NCBI GenBank assembly: GCA_050289805.1
Contig: JBNKGL010000002.1
Span: forward strand, 62,001 to 126,000
Source of the DNA: JAUILA01 sp050289805
Lineage (GTDB): Bacteria > Bacteroidota > Bacteroidia > Cytophagales > Cyclobacteriaceae
Length of the DNA: 64,000 nucleotides
Direction: 5' to 3'
A model generated the notes under the pieces. It had not been told where the DNA came from. It saw nothing but the letters and a program-made list of their open reading frames with translations, and did not search any database. Positions 1 to 8,121 of the stretch are shown piece after piece (the first letter of the stretch is position 1; the number at the start of each line of letters is the position of its first letter). The translations under genes and the position numbers were made by a program.

Positions 1-1
1 T

Positions 2-1129
2 TGGGGAATTTACATTTCCAACTTCGTATTTTTTGTGGCAATAAGCCTTGTCGGATCTCTTGTAACGGCTGTTCTGAGATTGTCCCATGCTACCTGGAGT
101 GTCCCGCTTTCGAGGATAGCGGAAATGATAGCCGTGGCAGCTATAATCATGGCATCCCTGATAATTATTGTTGATATGGGGCGTCCTGACAGGATGGTCA
201 ATTTATTAATTCACGGGCGATTGCAGTCTCCAATAATATGGGATGTATTGGTTATATCCACCTACCTGGTTGTTAGTGTGCTCCTCCTTTATTTTCCGCT
301 GGTGCCGGATCTTAAGCTATTGAGCCAGGATAAGTACCTTCCTTCTGTCCTTCGTAAATGGTATGGGAAAATTTCCCTGAACTGGAAAAACAGCAGGGCT
401 CAACGTTCCATACTGCACAAGGGAATCCATATGTTATCGGTGCTGATCATTCCGCTCGCTCTGGGTATCCATACGGTTACCGCATGGTTGTTTGCAACAA
501 CGTACCGACCCGGCTGGGACAGTACCAACTTTGGCCCTTATTTCGTTTCAGGAGCTTTTGTGGTAGGTGCGGGAGCAGTGGTTATCATGATGTATGTGGT
601 GCGTCGCAGATACAAGCTGGGAGAATTTATCACCGAAAAGCATTTTGATAATATGGGTAAGCTGTTGGTCATGTTACTGCTTATCTATCTTTACTTCAAT
701 ATAAACGAATATCTTGTTCCAGCTTATAAAATGCGGGCAGCGGAAGAAACACACCTCGCGAGTCTTTTCACGGGTTCGTTTGCGCCATTGTTCTACAGCG
801 TGTTGATACTTGGAATGATTTTGCCCGCAGGAATCATGATGTTTAAAGAAGGAAGGAAACCGGAAATCATGATGGTCATGGGAATTCTTGTAGTTGTTGG
901 TGCATGGTTCAAACGATATCTGATCGTAACCCCAACCCTGCTGCACCCTTTCCTTCCAGTTCAGGGGGTTCCTCAAAGCTGGACATCGTATTCGCCCACG
1001 ATGGACGAATGGGCGATAACTGCAGCGTCTTTGGCTCTCTTTTTGTTGCTTATAACGCTGATGGTCCGTGTTTTTCCCATTATACCGATTGACGAATATG
1101 TAACCATCAAAGAGAATGAAGAATCGTAA
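2..1129 (+). CDS. NrfD/PsrC-type quinol-interacting membrane subunit (5' partial)
   Basis: Polytopic membrane protein of the NrfD/PsrC family, which exchanges electrons between the quinone pool and peripheral iron-sulfur or haem subunits. The reading frame is open to the window edge (residues WGIYISNFVFF precede the first possible GTG start at 35), and this is a usual internal NrfD sequence, so the gene is cut at its 5' end. About nine hydrophobic segments are visible. MGRPDR and WDVLVISTY resemble NrfD subunits of alternative complex III and related complexes. It overlaps the next gene by 14 bases and a cytochrome c gene follows, so the three probably form one redox module. The exact complex (ActC/ActF, Qrc-like or another) cannot be told without the upstream genes. 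Confidence 0.8.
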   Translation, partial: WGIYISNFVFFVAISLVGSLVTAVLRLSHATWSVPLSRIAEMIAVAAIIMASLIIIVDMGRPDRMVNLLIHGRLQSPIIWDVLVISTYLVVSVLLLYFPLVPDLKLLSQDKYLPSVLRKWYGKISLNWKNSRAQRSILHKGIHMLSVLIIPLALGIHTVTAWLFATTYRPGWDSTNFGPYFVSGAFVVGAGAVVIMMYVVRRRYKLGEFITEKHFDNMGKLLVMLLLIYLYFNINEYLVPAYKMRAAEETHLASLFTGSFAPLFYSVLILGMILPAGIMMFKEGRKPEIMMVMGILVVVGAWFKRYLIVTPTLLHPFLPVQGVPQSWTSYSPTMDEWAITAASLALFLLLITLMVRVFPIIPIDEYVTIKENEES

Positions 1130-1979
1130 CCTTTTGAGAATAGCAGTTATCACGTGCAGCATGATCATCCCGGTGATTTTTGCGGTTGCGCAGAAGCCAC
1201 AAGCGAGGTTGAGGCTATCCTTTGTCCAGAATGATTCAGCCGCTTACCTTGTATCACGTGTTACAACGCGTGTTGACAAACGCTATGAAGCCGTCGCTGG
1301 TGCCCATGTCATATTCAGCATGGGAGGGGAGCTGCTCGGAGAGTCTGTGACTGAAGAGGACGGTGATGCGCTTTTTGTACTTCCTGATTCATTCAGTGAC
1401 ATTCAGGGCCTCGTTAAATTTGAAGCTGAGATAAAAAATGATTCGAAGGTGGCTGATAAAATGACTGACCTTGAAGTGTTGAGGAGTACGATCATGCTTA
1501 AGCCTCAGGAATCAGGGGATTCTGTTCGCCAGATTCGTTTGCGATTCATGGCCATGTCAGATTCGGCGATTGTTCCGATACCCGAGGTGCAGGTTCAGTT
1601 CTATATAAAAAGGATGTTTTCCCTGTTGCCGGTAGGAGGTGATTATAACTTTACAGACGATGAGGGAAATCTAGTCTTGGATTTTCCCGATGATATTTTG
1701 GCTGATACGCTGGGTGGCGTGACTCTCGTTGCGCAAGTGACAGATCACGATCTTTACGGAACAGTCTCTGGCAGTATCTCAGTCCCATGGGGGATCGGGA
1801 CAGCCGGTGAGCTAAATGAGGAAAGAACTTTATGGGCCGCCAGGTCAAGTGCGCCATGGACCTTGTTGCTTTTTGCAAATCTGTTCCTCCTGATGGTCTG
1901 GGGAATCATTGTTTATTTGATTCTTCAACTTGTTCAAATTCGAAACCTTGGAAAAAAACCACATAATGTGCATAACTAA
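1116..1979 (+). CDS. membrane-anchored beta-domain protein of a redox operon, function unknown
   Basis: Not recognised as a named family. The 287-residue product has an N-terminal signal or anchor (residues 5-25), a soluble region likely to be beta-rich with two repeats of the type seen in carboxypeptidase-regulatory or Ig-like domains (VAGAHVIFSM...TEEDGDALFVLPD near 60-90, and PEVQVQFYIKR...TDDEGNLVLDFPD near 150-190), and a strong C-terminal membrane helix (about 248-272) ending in a short basic cytoplasmic tail. This predicts a periplasmic domain held at both ends. Its start overlaps the end of the NrfD gene, and a cytochrome c gene follows 12 bases later, so I infer an accessory or scaffolding role in that respiratory complex. 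Confidence 0.6.
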   Translation: MKNRNLLRIAVITCSMIIPVIFAVAQKPQARLRLSFVQNDSAAYLVSRVTTRVDKRYEAVAGAHVIFSMGGELLGESVTEEDGDALFVLPDSFSDIQGLVKFEAEIKNDSKVADKMTDLEVLRSTIMLKPQESGDSVRQIRLRFMAMSDSAIVPIPEVQVQFYIKRMFSLLPVGGDYNFTDDEGNLVLDFPDDILADTLGGVTLVAQVTDHDLYGTVSGSISVPWGIGTAGELNEERTLWAARSSAPWTLLLFANLFLLMVWGIIVYLILQLVQIRNLGKKPHNVHN

Positions 1980-1991
1980 ATAATACACTCA

Positions 1992-2390
1992 ATGAAAAAG
2001 TTGCTTATAATCATGTCCATATCCCTGTTTATCACGGGATTTATGTACCTGCAACCCGAACAGGGAAATGAATGGCCGGTTCCGGAAGCGGCCCGAAAAA
2101 TGACAAACCCGGTGCAAGCCGACGATGAGACCATCATGATCGGTAAAATGCTGTATGATAAGCATTGTAAATCCTGTCACGGCAAAAATGGTGAGGGAGA
2201 TGGTCCAAAATCTGAGGAGCTGGAAACTTTCCCGGGGGATTTTACCTCTGAGGAATTTAAGTCACAAACAGACGGAAGTATTTATTACAAGACCAGTGAA
2301 GGGCGGGACGATATGCCGTCGTTCAAAAAGAAACTACCCTCTGATGAAGACCGATGGATACTGGTCCATTATATTCGGTCTCTCAAATAG
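1992..2390 (+). CDS. monohaem cytochrome c
   Basis: Small exported c-type cytochrome of 132 residues. An N-terminal hydrophobic segment (3-20) serves as signal or anchor. The single haem-binding motif CKSCH (C59, C62, H63) is followed by GKNGEGDGPKS, and M108 in DDMPSF is the likely sixth haem ligand. The C-terminal helix DRWILVHYIRSLK is typical of class I cytochromes c. It lies 12 bases after the beta-domain gene and so likely carries electrons to or from the NrfD-containing complex in the periplasm. It ends 6 bases before the convergent sigma-factor gene. Confidence 0.88.
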   Translation: MKKLLIIMSISLFITGFMYLQPEQGNEWPVPEAARKMTNPVQADDETIMIGKMLYDKHCKSCHGKNGEGDGPKSEELETFPGDFTSEEFKSQTDGSIYYKTSEGRDDMPSFKKKLPSDEDRWILVHYIRSLK

Positions 2391-2396
2391 TTGAGG

Positions 2397-3005
2397 TCAC
2401 ATATGGTCCTTTTTATTCTTGACAAGGTCGTACAAAAGTTCACGTGCGCGGTGTAACTGGGCCTTTACCGTGCCTAAAGGTGCTTCAAGTTCATCTGCTA
2501 TTTCTTCATAGGAAAGTTCTTCGAAATAGCGCAGACGAACCAGGCGCTGATATTTTGGGGGTAATTTTGTGACAAAAAGCTGAATGAGTTCGATCTTCTG
2601 GGTTTTGATGGCGCGTTCCTGCGGATTTAAATTATGATCCTCCACGTCGATCGTAACTGAATCGCCATTATCATCCTGAAAAGATGTATCAAGACTCATG
2701 GTTTCCAGCTTTTTCTTTCGGATGAAATCGATGGCGTTATTGGTGGCAATTCTAAAAAGCCAGGTACTGAACGTATAGTCTTTCTTGAACCGGTGAAGGT
2801 TCTTGAATGCTTTGGCAAAGGCCTCGATGGTCAGGTCTTCGGCATCGTCCACGTTCCTTACCATTTTAAGAATCATATGGTAAACCGGACGTTTATACCG
2901 CTCCATTAGTTTCGCAAAGGCCTGTTCGTCCCCGTTATTGACCGCATCATCAATGAGATCAAAATCTTCAAGCGCCTTATCTGAAAACTGTTTTTTTATT
3001 TCCAT
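2397..3005 (-). CDS. ECF-type RNA polymerase sigma factor
   Basis: Sigma-70 family, extracytoplasmic-function class, 202 residues. Region 2 is visible at about 25-95 (YHMILKMVRNVDDAEDLTIE and FSTWLFRIATNNAIDFIRKK), and region 4 at about 145-195 with the helix-turn-helix SYEEIADELEAPLGTVKAQL. The linker is acidic (about 105-130). No anti-sigma factor gene is adjacent. The start overlaps the end of the upstream glycosyltransferase gene by 10 bases, so both are probably on one transcript. Confidence 0.9.
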   Translation of the reverse strand: MEIKKQFSDKALEDFDLIDDAVNNGDEQAFAKLMERYKRPVYHMILKMVRNVDDAEDLTIEAFAKAFKNLHRFKKDYTFSTWLFRIATNNAIDFIRKKKLETMSLDTSFQDDNGDSVTIDVEDHNLNPQERAIKTQKIELIQLFVTKLPPKYQRLVRLRYFEELSYEEIADELEAPLGTVKAQLHRARELLYDLVKNKKDHM

Positions 3006-4099
3006 CGGACTGTTTTTCTAAATATTGCTGCCATACCCGTTACCGGATATAAAATGGCAAACAGCAAATCCATGGGTAAAACCTTCCCGGTGGAAAAAGG
3101 GATTTCGAGTTTTTGACATGTCCTTTTAAACGTTAACAGCAGTAAAAGGGTTCGTAAAACAAGCCCTGAAATACTGTAAACCCAACCCATCGGCTGGAAA
3201 AGAAGTATACCCATGAATATATAACCAAATATATGCGATAATGACAAAACAGCCAATAACATGCGGGTTGCTGGTCGGTAATGGCGGCCAACGGATAAAT
3301 GGCGCATTTTCTGAATGTAGTAACTTCGCCAGGTCTTTTTTGGATAACTCCAGGTTAATGCATTTCTTCCAATAATCACCGCGGTTGTTTCCTTTTTTGC
3401 ATGTTTATTCACAAAAATATCGTCATCACCTCCTGTCACATGACCGTAGCCCCGAAATCCTTTTTGTTCTAAAAATAGCCGCCGTACATACGCCAGATTT
3501 CGTCCTACACCCATATAGGGATTTCCGGCAAGTGCCATGCCCAGGTAGTGGATGCCCGTCCATATGGTCTCATACCGGATAAAAAGGTTAAGCAAACCAG
3601 GGCCAGCGGTATACATCGAAAATCCCAGCACAAACTCTTTTTTATTAGCAATACCCCCTGACATGGAATGAATCCACCTGTCGGATTCAGGGTAGCAATC
3701 AGCATCGGTTAATAATACCCACTTCTTACGTGCGGCTTTGATGCCAATCGACAGGGCATACTTCTTTCCATTCATATTCGAGGGCAGATAGTCTACTTTG
3801 GCCAATCGTAAGTGACCAAATTGTTCCTGAAACTTTCTTACCAAAAGGCTGGTCTCATCATCCGATCTGTCATCCACGATGATTACTTCATAATCGTGAT
3901 AATCCTGTGTACACAGCAGGGGGATCAGTTGTTCCAGGTTTGTTTCCTCATTTCGTGCGCATACCACCACCGATATGGATTCCTTGTCAGTTGACACCGG
4001 CTGTCGGTACCGGCTGAAGACGATAAACATCCATATTAAAAAAACAGCCTGGACGGACAAGCATGCGATAAATGCCAGAAGAAGAACAGGGTTGGGCAT
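2996..4099 (-). CDS. membrane-anchored family 2 glycosyltransferase
   Basis: GT-A fold glycosyltransferase of 367 residues. An N-terminal membrane helix (about 5-28) precedes the catalytic domain: VVVCARNEETNL for nucleotide binding, IIVDDRSDDETS, the metal-binding TDADCYP, GGDDDIFV as the acceptor or base region, and QKMRHLSVG in place of the QxxRW motif of processive enzymes. Two or three membrane segments follow at the C-terminus. It probably transfers sugars to lipid or surface polysaccharide at the inner membrane. It is the first gene of a pair with the overlapping ECF sigma gene. The sugar and acceptor cannot be inferred. Confidence 0.82.
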   Translation of the reverse strand: MPNPVLLLAFIACLSVQAVFLIWMFIVFSRYRQPVSTDKESISVVVCARNEETNLEQLIPLLCTQDYHDYEVIIVDDRSDDETSLLVRKFQEQFGHLRLAKVDYLPSNMNGKKYALSIGIKAARKKWVLLTDADCYPESDRWIHSMSGGIANKKEFVLGFSMYTAGPGLLNLFIRYETIWTGIHYLGMALAGNPYMGVGRNLAYVRRLFLEQKGFRGYGHVTGGDDDIFVNKHAKKETTAVIIGRNALTWSYPKKTWRSYYIQKMRHLSVGRHYRPATRMLLAVLSLSHIFGYIFMGILLFQPMGWVYSISGLVLRTLLLLLTFKRTCQKLEIPFSTGKVLPMDLLFAILYPVTGMAAIFRKTVRWK

Positions 4100-4192
4100 G
4101 ATTTCAAAATATGGGTAAATATACTACAGGTGATAATACGACAATATCGGGCAGTGATTTATCTTTTACATGAGGAACATCGCATATTCTGT

Positions 4193-4200
4193 TATTTTTG
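4193..4200 (+). promoter_or_regulatory. Bacteroidota -7 promoter box abutting the tgt start
   Basis: TATTTTTG matches TAnnTTTG at all fixed positions. Only four bases (GGGG) separate it from the ATG at 4205. With the usual distance from -7 box to transcript start, transcription would begin at or next to the ATG. No convincing -33 TTG is seen at the right distance. Confidence 0.55.
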
Positions 4201-4204
4201 GGGG

Positions 4205-5335
4205 ATGAAGTTTGAACTCTCCCATAAAGACAGCAAGTCATCGGCGCGTGCAGGAAGCATTACGACGGATCATGGAGTTATAGAAACACCAATATTCATG
4301 CCCGTTGGTACTGCGGGAACTGTTAAAGCCGTCCATCAGCGTGAGCTTAAGGAAGATATTCAGGCGCAGATAATTCTGGGCAATACATATCATCTGTACC
4401 TCCGTCCCGGACTGGACGTAATTCAGGAAGCCGGCGGACTGCATAAATTTAACGGTTGGGATGGTCCTATCCTCACAGATTCTGGCGGATACCAGGTGTA
4501 TTCACTTTCAGGAACACGAAAGATTAAGGAAGAAGGGGTAACATTCATGTCCCATATCGATGGATCCAGGCATACCTTTACGCCGGAAAATGTAATGGAT
4601 ATACAGAGAAGGATTGGAGCCGATATCATCATGGCATTTGATGAATGCACGCCCTATCCCTGTGAATATGGGTATGCGCGTGAAAGCATGGAAATGACGC
4701 ATCGGTGGCTCGAACGGTGCTGCCGCAGATTTGATGAGACCGAAGGCCTGTATGGGTACGATCAAACTCTCTTCCCCATTGTTCAGGGTAGTGTATATCC
4801 AGATTTGAGAAAGCAATCTGCGGAAGCAATCGCCGAATTTGGACGGGAGGGTAATGCGATCGGTGGATTATCGGTAGGTGAGCCCGCTGAAAAAATGTAT
4901 GAAATGACTTCGCTTGTGTGCGATATATTGCCCGTGGATAAGCCCCGCTACCTGATGGGCGTAGGCACTCCGGCAAATATTCTGGAATGTATAGCGCTGG
5001 GAGTGGATATGTTTGATTGTGTAATGCCCACCCGCAATGCCCGCAACGGCATGTTATTTACCACCCAGGGTATCATCAATATCAGGAATGAAAAATGGAA
5101 AAACGACCTCAATCCTATTGATCCTGAGCTGGGAGGGTATGTCAGCACTTTTTATTCACGAGCATACCTGAGACACCTGATTCACAGCAAGGAAATTTTG
5201 GGCGCGCAAATTGCTAGTATTCATAACCTGACTTTTTACCTTTGGCTCGTGCGGGAAGCACGTAAACATATTGTGGAAGGAGATTTTGCTGTTTGGAAGC
5301 AAAAGATGACTAATATTATATCACAGCGGCTCTGA
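4205..5335 (+). CDS. tgt: queuine/preQ1 tRNA-ribosyltransferase
   Basis: Exchanges guanine at position 34 of GUN-anticodon tRNAs for preQ1 in the queuosine pathway. The ATG at 4205 gives a 376-residue protein of normal length; an in-frame upstream start at 4130 would add 25 residues unlike the family. Catalytic-site motifs are ILTDSGGYQVYSL, IMAFDECTPYP, VQGSVYPDLR, AIGGLSVGEP and the RNA-binding CVMPTRNARNG. In the zinc site, SRAYLRHL and H340 (SIHNL) are kept, but the three cysteines expected at about 309, 311 and 314 are Leu, Gly and Ser. It is followed without any gap by a permease gene. Confidence 0.93.
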   Translation: MKFELSHKDSKSSARAGSITTDHGVIETPIFMPVGTAGTVKAVHQRELKEDIQAQIILGNTYHLYLRPGLDVIQEAGGLHKFNGWDGPILTDSGGYQVYSLSGTRKIKEEGVTFMSHIDGSRHTFTPENVMDIQRRIGADIIMAFDECTPYPCEYGYARESMEMTHRWLERCCRRFDETEGLYGYDQTLFPIVQGSVYPDLRKQSAEAIAEFGREGNAIGGLSVGEPAEKMYEMTSLVCDILPVDKPRYLMGVGTPANILECIALGVDMFDCVMPTRNARNGMLFTTQGIINIRNEKWKNDLNPIDPELGGYVSTFYSRAYLRHLIHSKEILGAQIASIHNLTFYLWLVREARKHIVEGDFAVWKQKMTNIISQRL

Positions 5336-6409
5336 ATGAAACTGATCGATAAATATATACTCAAGAAATTTCTGAGTGCATTTGTATTCACCGTACTGAT
5401 ACTCATGGCGGTGATTGTGGTAATCGATATCACAGAGAAGCTTGATAAATTCAGTCGGTCGGAGGCAACGACGATGGACGTGATAGGTTATTACCTGGAT
5501 TTCGTGCCCTGGATCGCCAATATGATTACGCCCATCACTACATTTATCGCAACAGTTTTTGTTACAGCGCAGCTCGCAGGCCGAACGGAAATCATCGCAA
5601 TTTTATCCAGCGGAATTTCATTCCGCAGGATGTTGGTGCCATACTTTATTGGCGCAAGCTGTATTGCCCTGCTTACCTTTGTCCTGAGTGGATGGGTGAT
5701 TCCGAACTCAAATAAATCCCGAACCGCCTTTGAAATGGAACACCTGGGGAAATCTGAGAATTCATCCCTTTCCAATATTCACCTCCAGACAACTCCTGAT
5801 ACATACCTGTACATACGTACGTACAATAATGAATCAGACATGGGGTTTGATTTCACCCTTGAAAAGGTAAAGGGTACTGAAGTTACAGGCAAGCTTACAG
5901 CCAATCGCATGCTATGGAATGAGGAGGTCGAAAAGTGGAAACTGATGAACTGGAAATATCGCGAGCTGGATTCAATGCGGGAAGAGCTTAGTGAAGGCAG
6001 GGAAATGGACACATTACTCAATATTCTGCCCGGAGACTTTGAAAATATTTATCGCGCGTATGACGCGATGACATTCAACGAATTAAACGATCATATCGAA
6101 AAGCTCATGATGCGGGGAGCCAGCGGTGTGCAGGTATACCTGGTTGAAAAATACACGCGTTATGCGGCACCCTTTGCGGTTCTGATCCTGACATTCATGG
6201 GTGTTATTGTTTCTTCACGTAAAACCAGGGGCGGGGCCGGCCTGAAGATCGCAATCGGTTTCGTCCTCTCATTTTTATTTATCGTGTTTTTCCTTCTTGG
6301 AAAAACATATTCGGAAGCAGGTTCTATGGATCCGGCTTTCTCGGTTTGGATTCCGAATATCATTTTTGCAGGAATCTCCCTGGTCATGTATAAATATTTA
6401 CCACGCTGA
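5336..6409 (+). CDS. LptF/LptG (YjgP/YjgQ) family permease
   Basis: Inner-membrane permease of the LPS export ABC transporter family, 357 residues. Two or three membrane helices lie at the N-terminus (about 10-30, 55-75, 100-120), a periplasmic beta-rich domain in the middle (about 130-265), and three helices at the C-terminus (about 275-355) with the typical KYTRYAAPFAVLILTFMGV. It should pull lipopolysaccharide out of the inner membrane together with LptB and its partner permease, neither of which is in the window. The ATG directly follows the tgt stop codon, so translation is probably coupled. Confidence 0.88.
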   Translation: MKLIDKYILKKFLSAFVFTVLILMAVIVVIDITEKLDKFSRSEATTMDVIGYYLDFVPWIANMITPITTFIATVFVTAQLAGRTEIIAILSSGISFRRMLVPYFIGASCIALLTFVLSGWVIPNSNKSRTAFEMEHLGKSENSSLSNIHLQTTPDTYLYIRTYNNESDMGFDFTLEKVKGTEVTGKLTANRMLWNEEVEKWKLMNWKYRELDSMREELSEGREMDTLLNILPGDFENIYRAYDAMTFNELNDHIEKLMMRGASGVQVYLVEKYTRYAAPFAVLILTFMGVIVSSRKTRGGAGLKIAIGFVLSFLFIVFFLLGKTYSEAGSMDPAFSVWIPNIIFAGISLVMYKYLPR

Positions 6410-7320
6410 TGTCTGCGACCCAGGATTATATTCGCCTGCATATAATTGTGCTTTTCTGGGGATTTACCGCGATTCTGGGTGCATTGATTACCATCCCTTC
6501 TGTCGAGATTGTTTTTTACAGAACGCTGTTTGCATTCATTGGGCTGGGAATTTTATTGAAATTTCGGGGCAGAACGCTGCGAATGCCGCGGTTGTCGCTG
6601 CTCCAGATATTGGGGACGGGCGGACTTATCGCAGCTCACTGGATTCTGTTTTTTGCCGCAGCCCGCGTGGCCAATGTATCCGTATGCCTTGCGGGAATGG
6701 CGACCTGCTCCTTATGGACCAGTTTTCTCGAACCCATTTTCAATAAAAAGAAAATTCTCTTTTTCGAAGTACTCCTCGGGCTGCTTGGGCTGGCAGGCCT
6801 GTGGGTCATATTCCAGTTTGATTTTCAATATAAGTGGGGAATCATAATGGCCGTTATTTCGGCATTTTTAAGCGCCCTTTTTACTGTTCTCAACGGGAGC
6901 TTCACCAAACGACATAATGCCTATACCATCACATTTTACGAGATGATCGGTGCCTGGCTTAGTGTTCTCCTTTTTCTGCCTTTTTATAAGGAGTTTCTGG
7001 CTCCTGACGGGCAGATTTATCTGAATCCCACATCACTGGACTGGGTCTATCTACTAATTCTCGCGATTGTATGTACTGTATATGCCTACAGTGAATCTGT
7101 GGAGCTGATGAAGCGCCTTTCGGCCTTTATTATCAATCTTACGGTAAATCTCGAGCCTGTTTACGGGATCATACTGGCATTGATACTCTTTCCTGAAAAG
7201 GAAAAAATGCCGGGAAATTTCTACCTTGGGACAGGGCTTATCCTTATCTCAGTGCTCCTCTATCCTTTGTTGAATAAATATTACAAGCGCCGATACCTTA
7301 AAGTGGACAACTTACGATAA
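6409..7320 (+). CDS. EamA/DMT-family transporter
   Basis: 303-residue member of the drug/metabolite transporter superfamily with two EamA repeats and about ten membrane helices. The first repeat includes FWGFTAILGALITIPSVEIVFYRTLFAF and the second begins near GIIMAVISAFLSALFTVLNG. The substrate is unknown; relatives export amino acids or metabolites. Its start overlaps the stop of the LptG-like gene by one base (TGATG), and its end overlaps the convergent ispE gene by 9 bases. Confidence 0.85.
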   Translation: MSATQDYIRLHIIVLFWGFTAILGALITIPSVEIVFYRTLFAFIGLGILLKFRGRTLRMPRLSLLQILGTGGLIAAHWILFFAAARVANVSVCLAGMATCSLWTSFLEPIFNKKKILFFEVLLGLLGLAGLWVIFQFDFQYKWGIIMAVISAFLSALFTVLNGSFTKRHNAYTITFYEMIGAWLSVLLFLPFYKEFLAPDGQIYLNPTSLDWVYLLILAIVCTVYAYSESVELMKRLSAFIINLTVNLEPVYGIILALILFPEKEKMPGNFYLGTGLILISVLLYPLLNKYYKRRYLKVDNLR

Positions 7321-8118
7321 CTGTCCGGTCCAGCTGAAGAATTCATTGTTTTCATACTCAGACGGCTCCTTCTCAAAGAGTCCAAATACCGCTGAGCCAG
7401 AACCCGACATGCAGGCGTAGAATGCTCCGTCGTTGTATAAGGACTTTTCAATTTCATTCAGAATGGAGAATTCCTTGTAGGCAGAATTACAAAAATCATT
7501 CTGTAACCCATCCTTCCATGAATGCTTGTCGGCTCGCAGCAACGAAGATACCGGTTCACGGTTTTCGGAGGGAGTCAGGTTGCTGTAAGCCTGCACGGTG
7601 GATATGTGTATGCCGGGATGAATGATCCGGATATATGTGCCCGCCAGCGAGATATCAATGGGATGAAGGTCTGTTCCGGTTCCGCTGCCTGTCATTGGCC
7701 TGTTTACGATAAAAAAAGGACAATCACTACCGAGCTGAGCGGCATAGGACCGCATTTGGGCTTCTGGAAGATTCAGGTCAAAGAGTGAATTCAATAGTAA
7801 AATTGTGAATGCTCCGTCAGATGAACCTCCGCCAAGTCCGGCACCCATTGGTACTACTTTATGGAGATGCATTTTTACCGGAGGAATGTCATGCCGGTCC
7901 TTCAGCAACTTATATGCCTTTACACACAGGTTTGAGTCACTGTCTCCCGGTACTGTAAGACCTGTCTGCGTCAGGGAAAATTCACCGGCGGGTATTGCTT
8001 CCAGAATGTCCGTTAGAGGCACAGGGTAGAAGCATGTATCCAGATCATGATACCCGTCTGATCTTTTCCGCAGCACATGAAGGCCAAGGTTGATCTTTAC
8101 ATTCGGAAAAACAACCAT
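7312..8118 (-). CDS. ispE: 4-diphosphocytidyl-2-C-methyl-D-erythritol kinase
   Basis: GHMP-family kinase of the MEP isoprenoid pathway, phosphorylating the 2-hydroxyl of CDP-methylerythritol with ATP. The 268 residues show N-terminal KINLGLHVLRKRSDGYHDL, the ATP-binding glycine loop PMGAGLGGGSSDGA (about 90-103), and C-terminal ACMSGSGSAVFGLF. Length is close to, or slightly below, the usual 270-290. It lies 3 bases downstream of fabI on the same strand, so the two are probably co-transcribed. Confidence 0.93.
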   Translation of the reverse strand: MVVFPNVKINLGLHVLRKRSDGYHDLDTCFYPVPLTDILEAIPAGEFSLTQTGLTVPGDSDSNLCVKAYKLLKDRHDIPPVKMHLHKVVPMGAGLGGGSSDGAFTILLLNSLFDLNLPEAQMRSYAAQLGSDCPFFIVNRPMTGSGTGTDLHPIDISLAGTYIRIIHPGIHISTVQAYSNLTPSENREPVSSLLRADKHSWKDGLQNDFCNSAYKEFSILNEIEKSLYNDGAFYACMSGSGSAVFGLFEKEPSEYENNEFFSWTGQLS

Positions 8119-8121
8119 CGA

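Noticed and set aside
4130..4204. 25-residue N-terminal extension of Tgt
   Set aside because: The extension is unlike Tgt, and a promoter box lies between it and the ATG at 4205.
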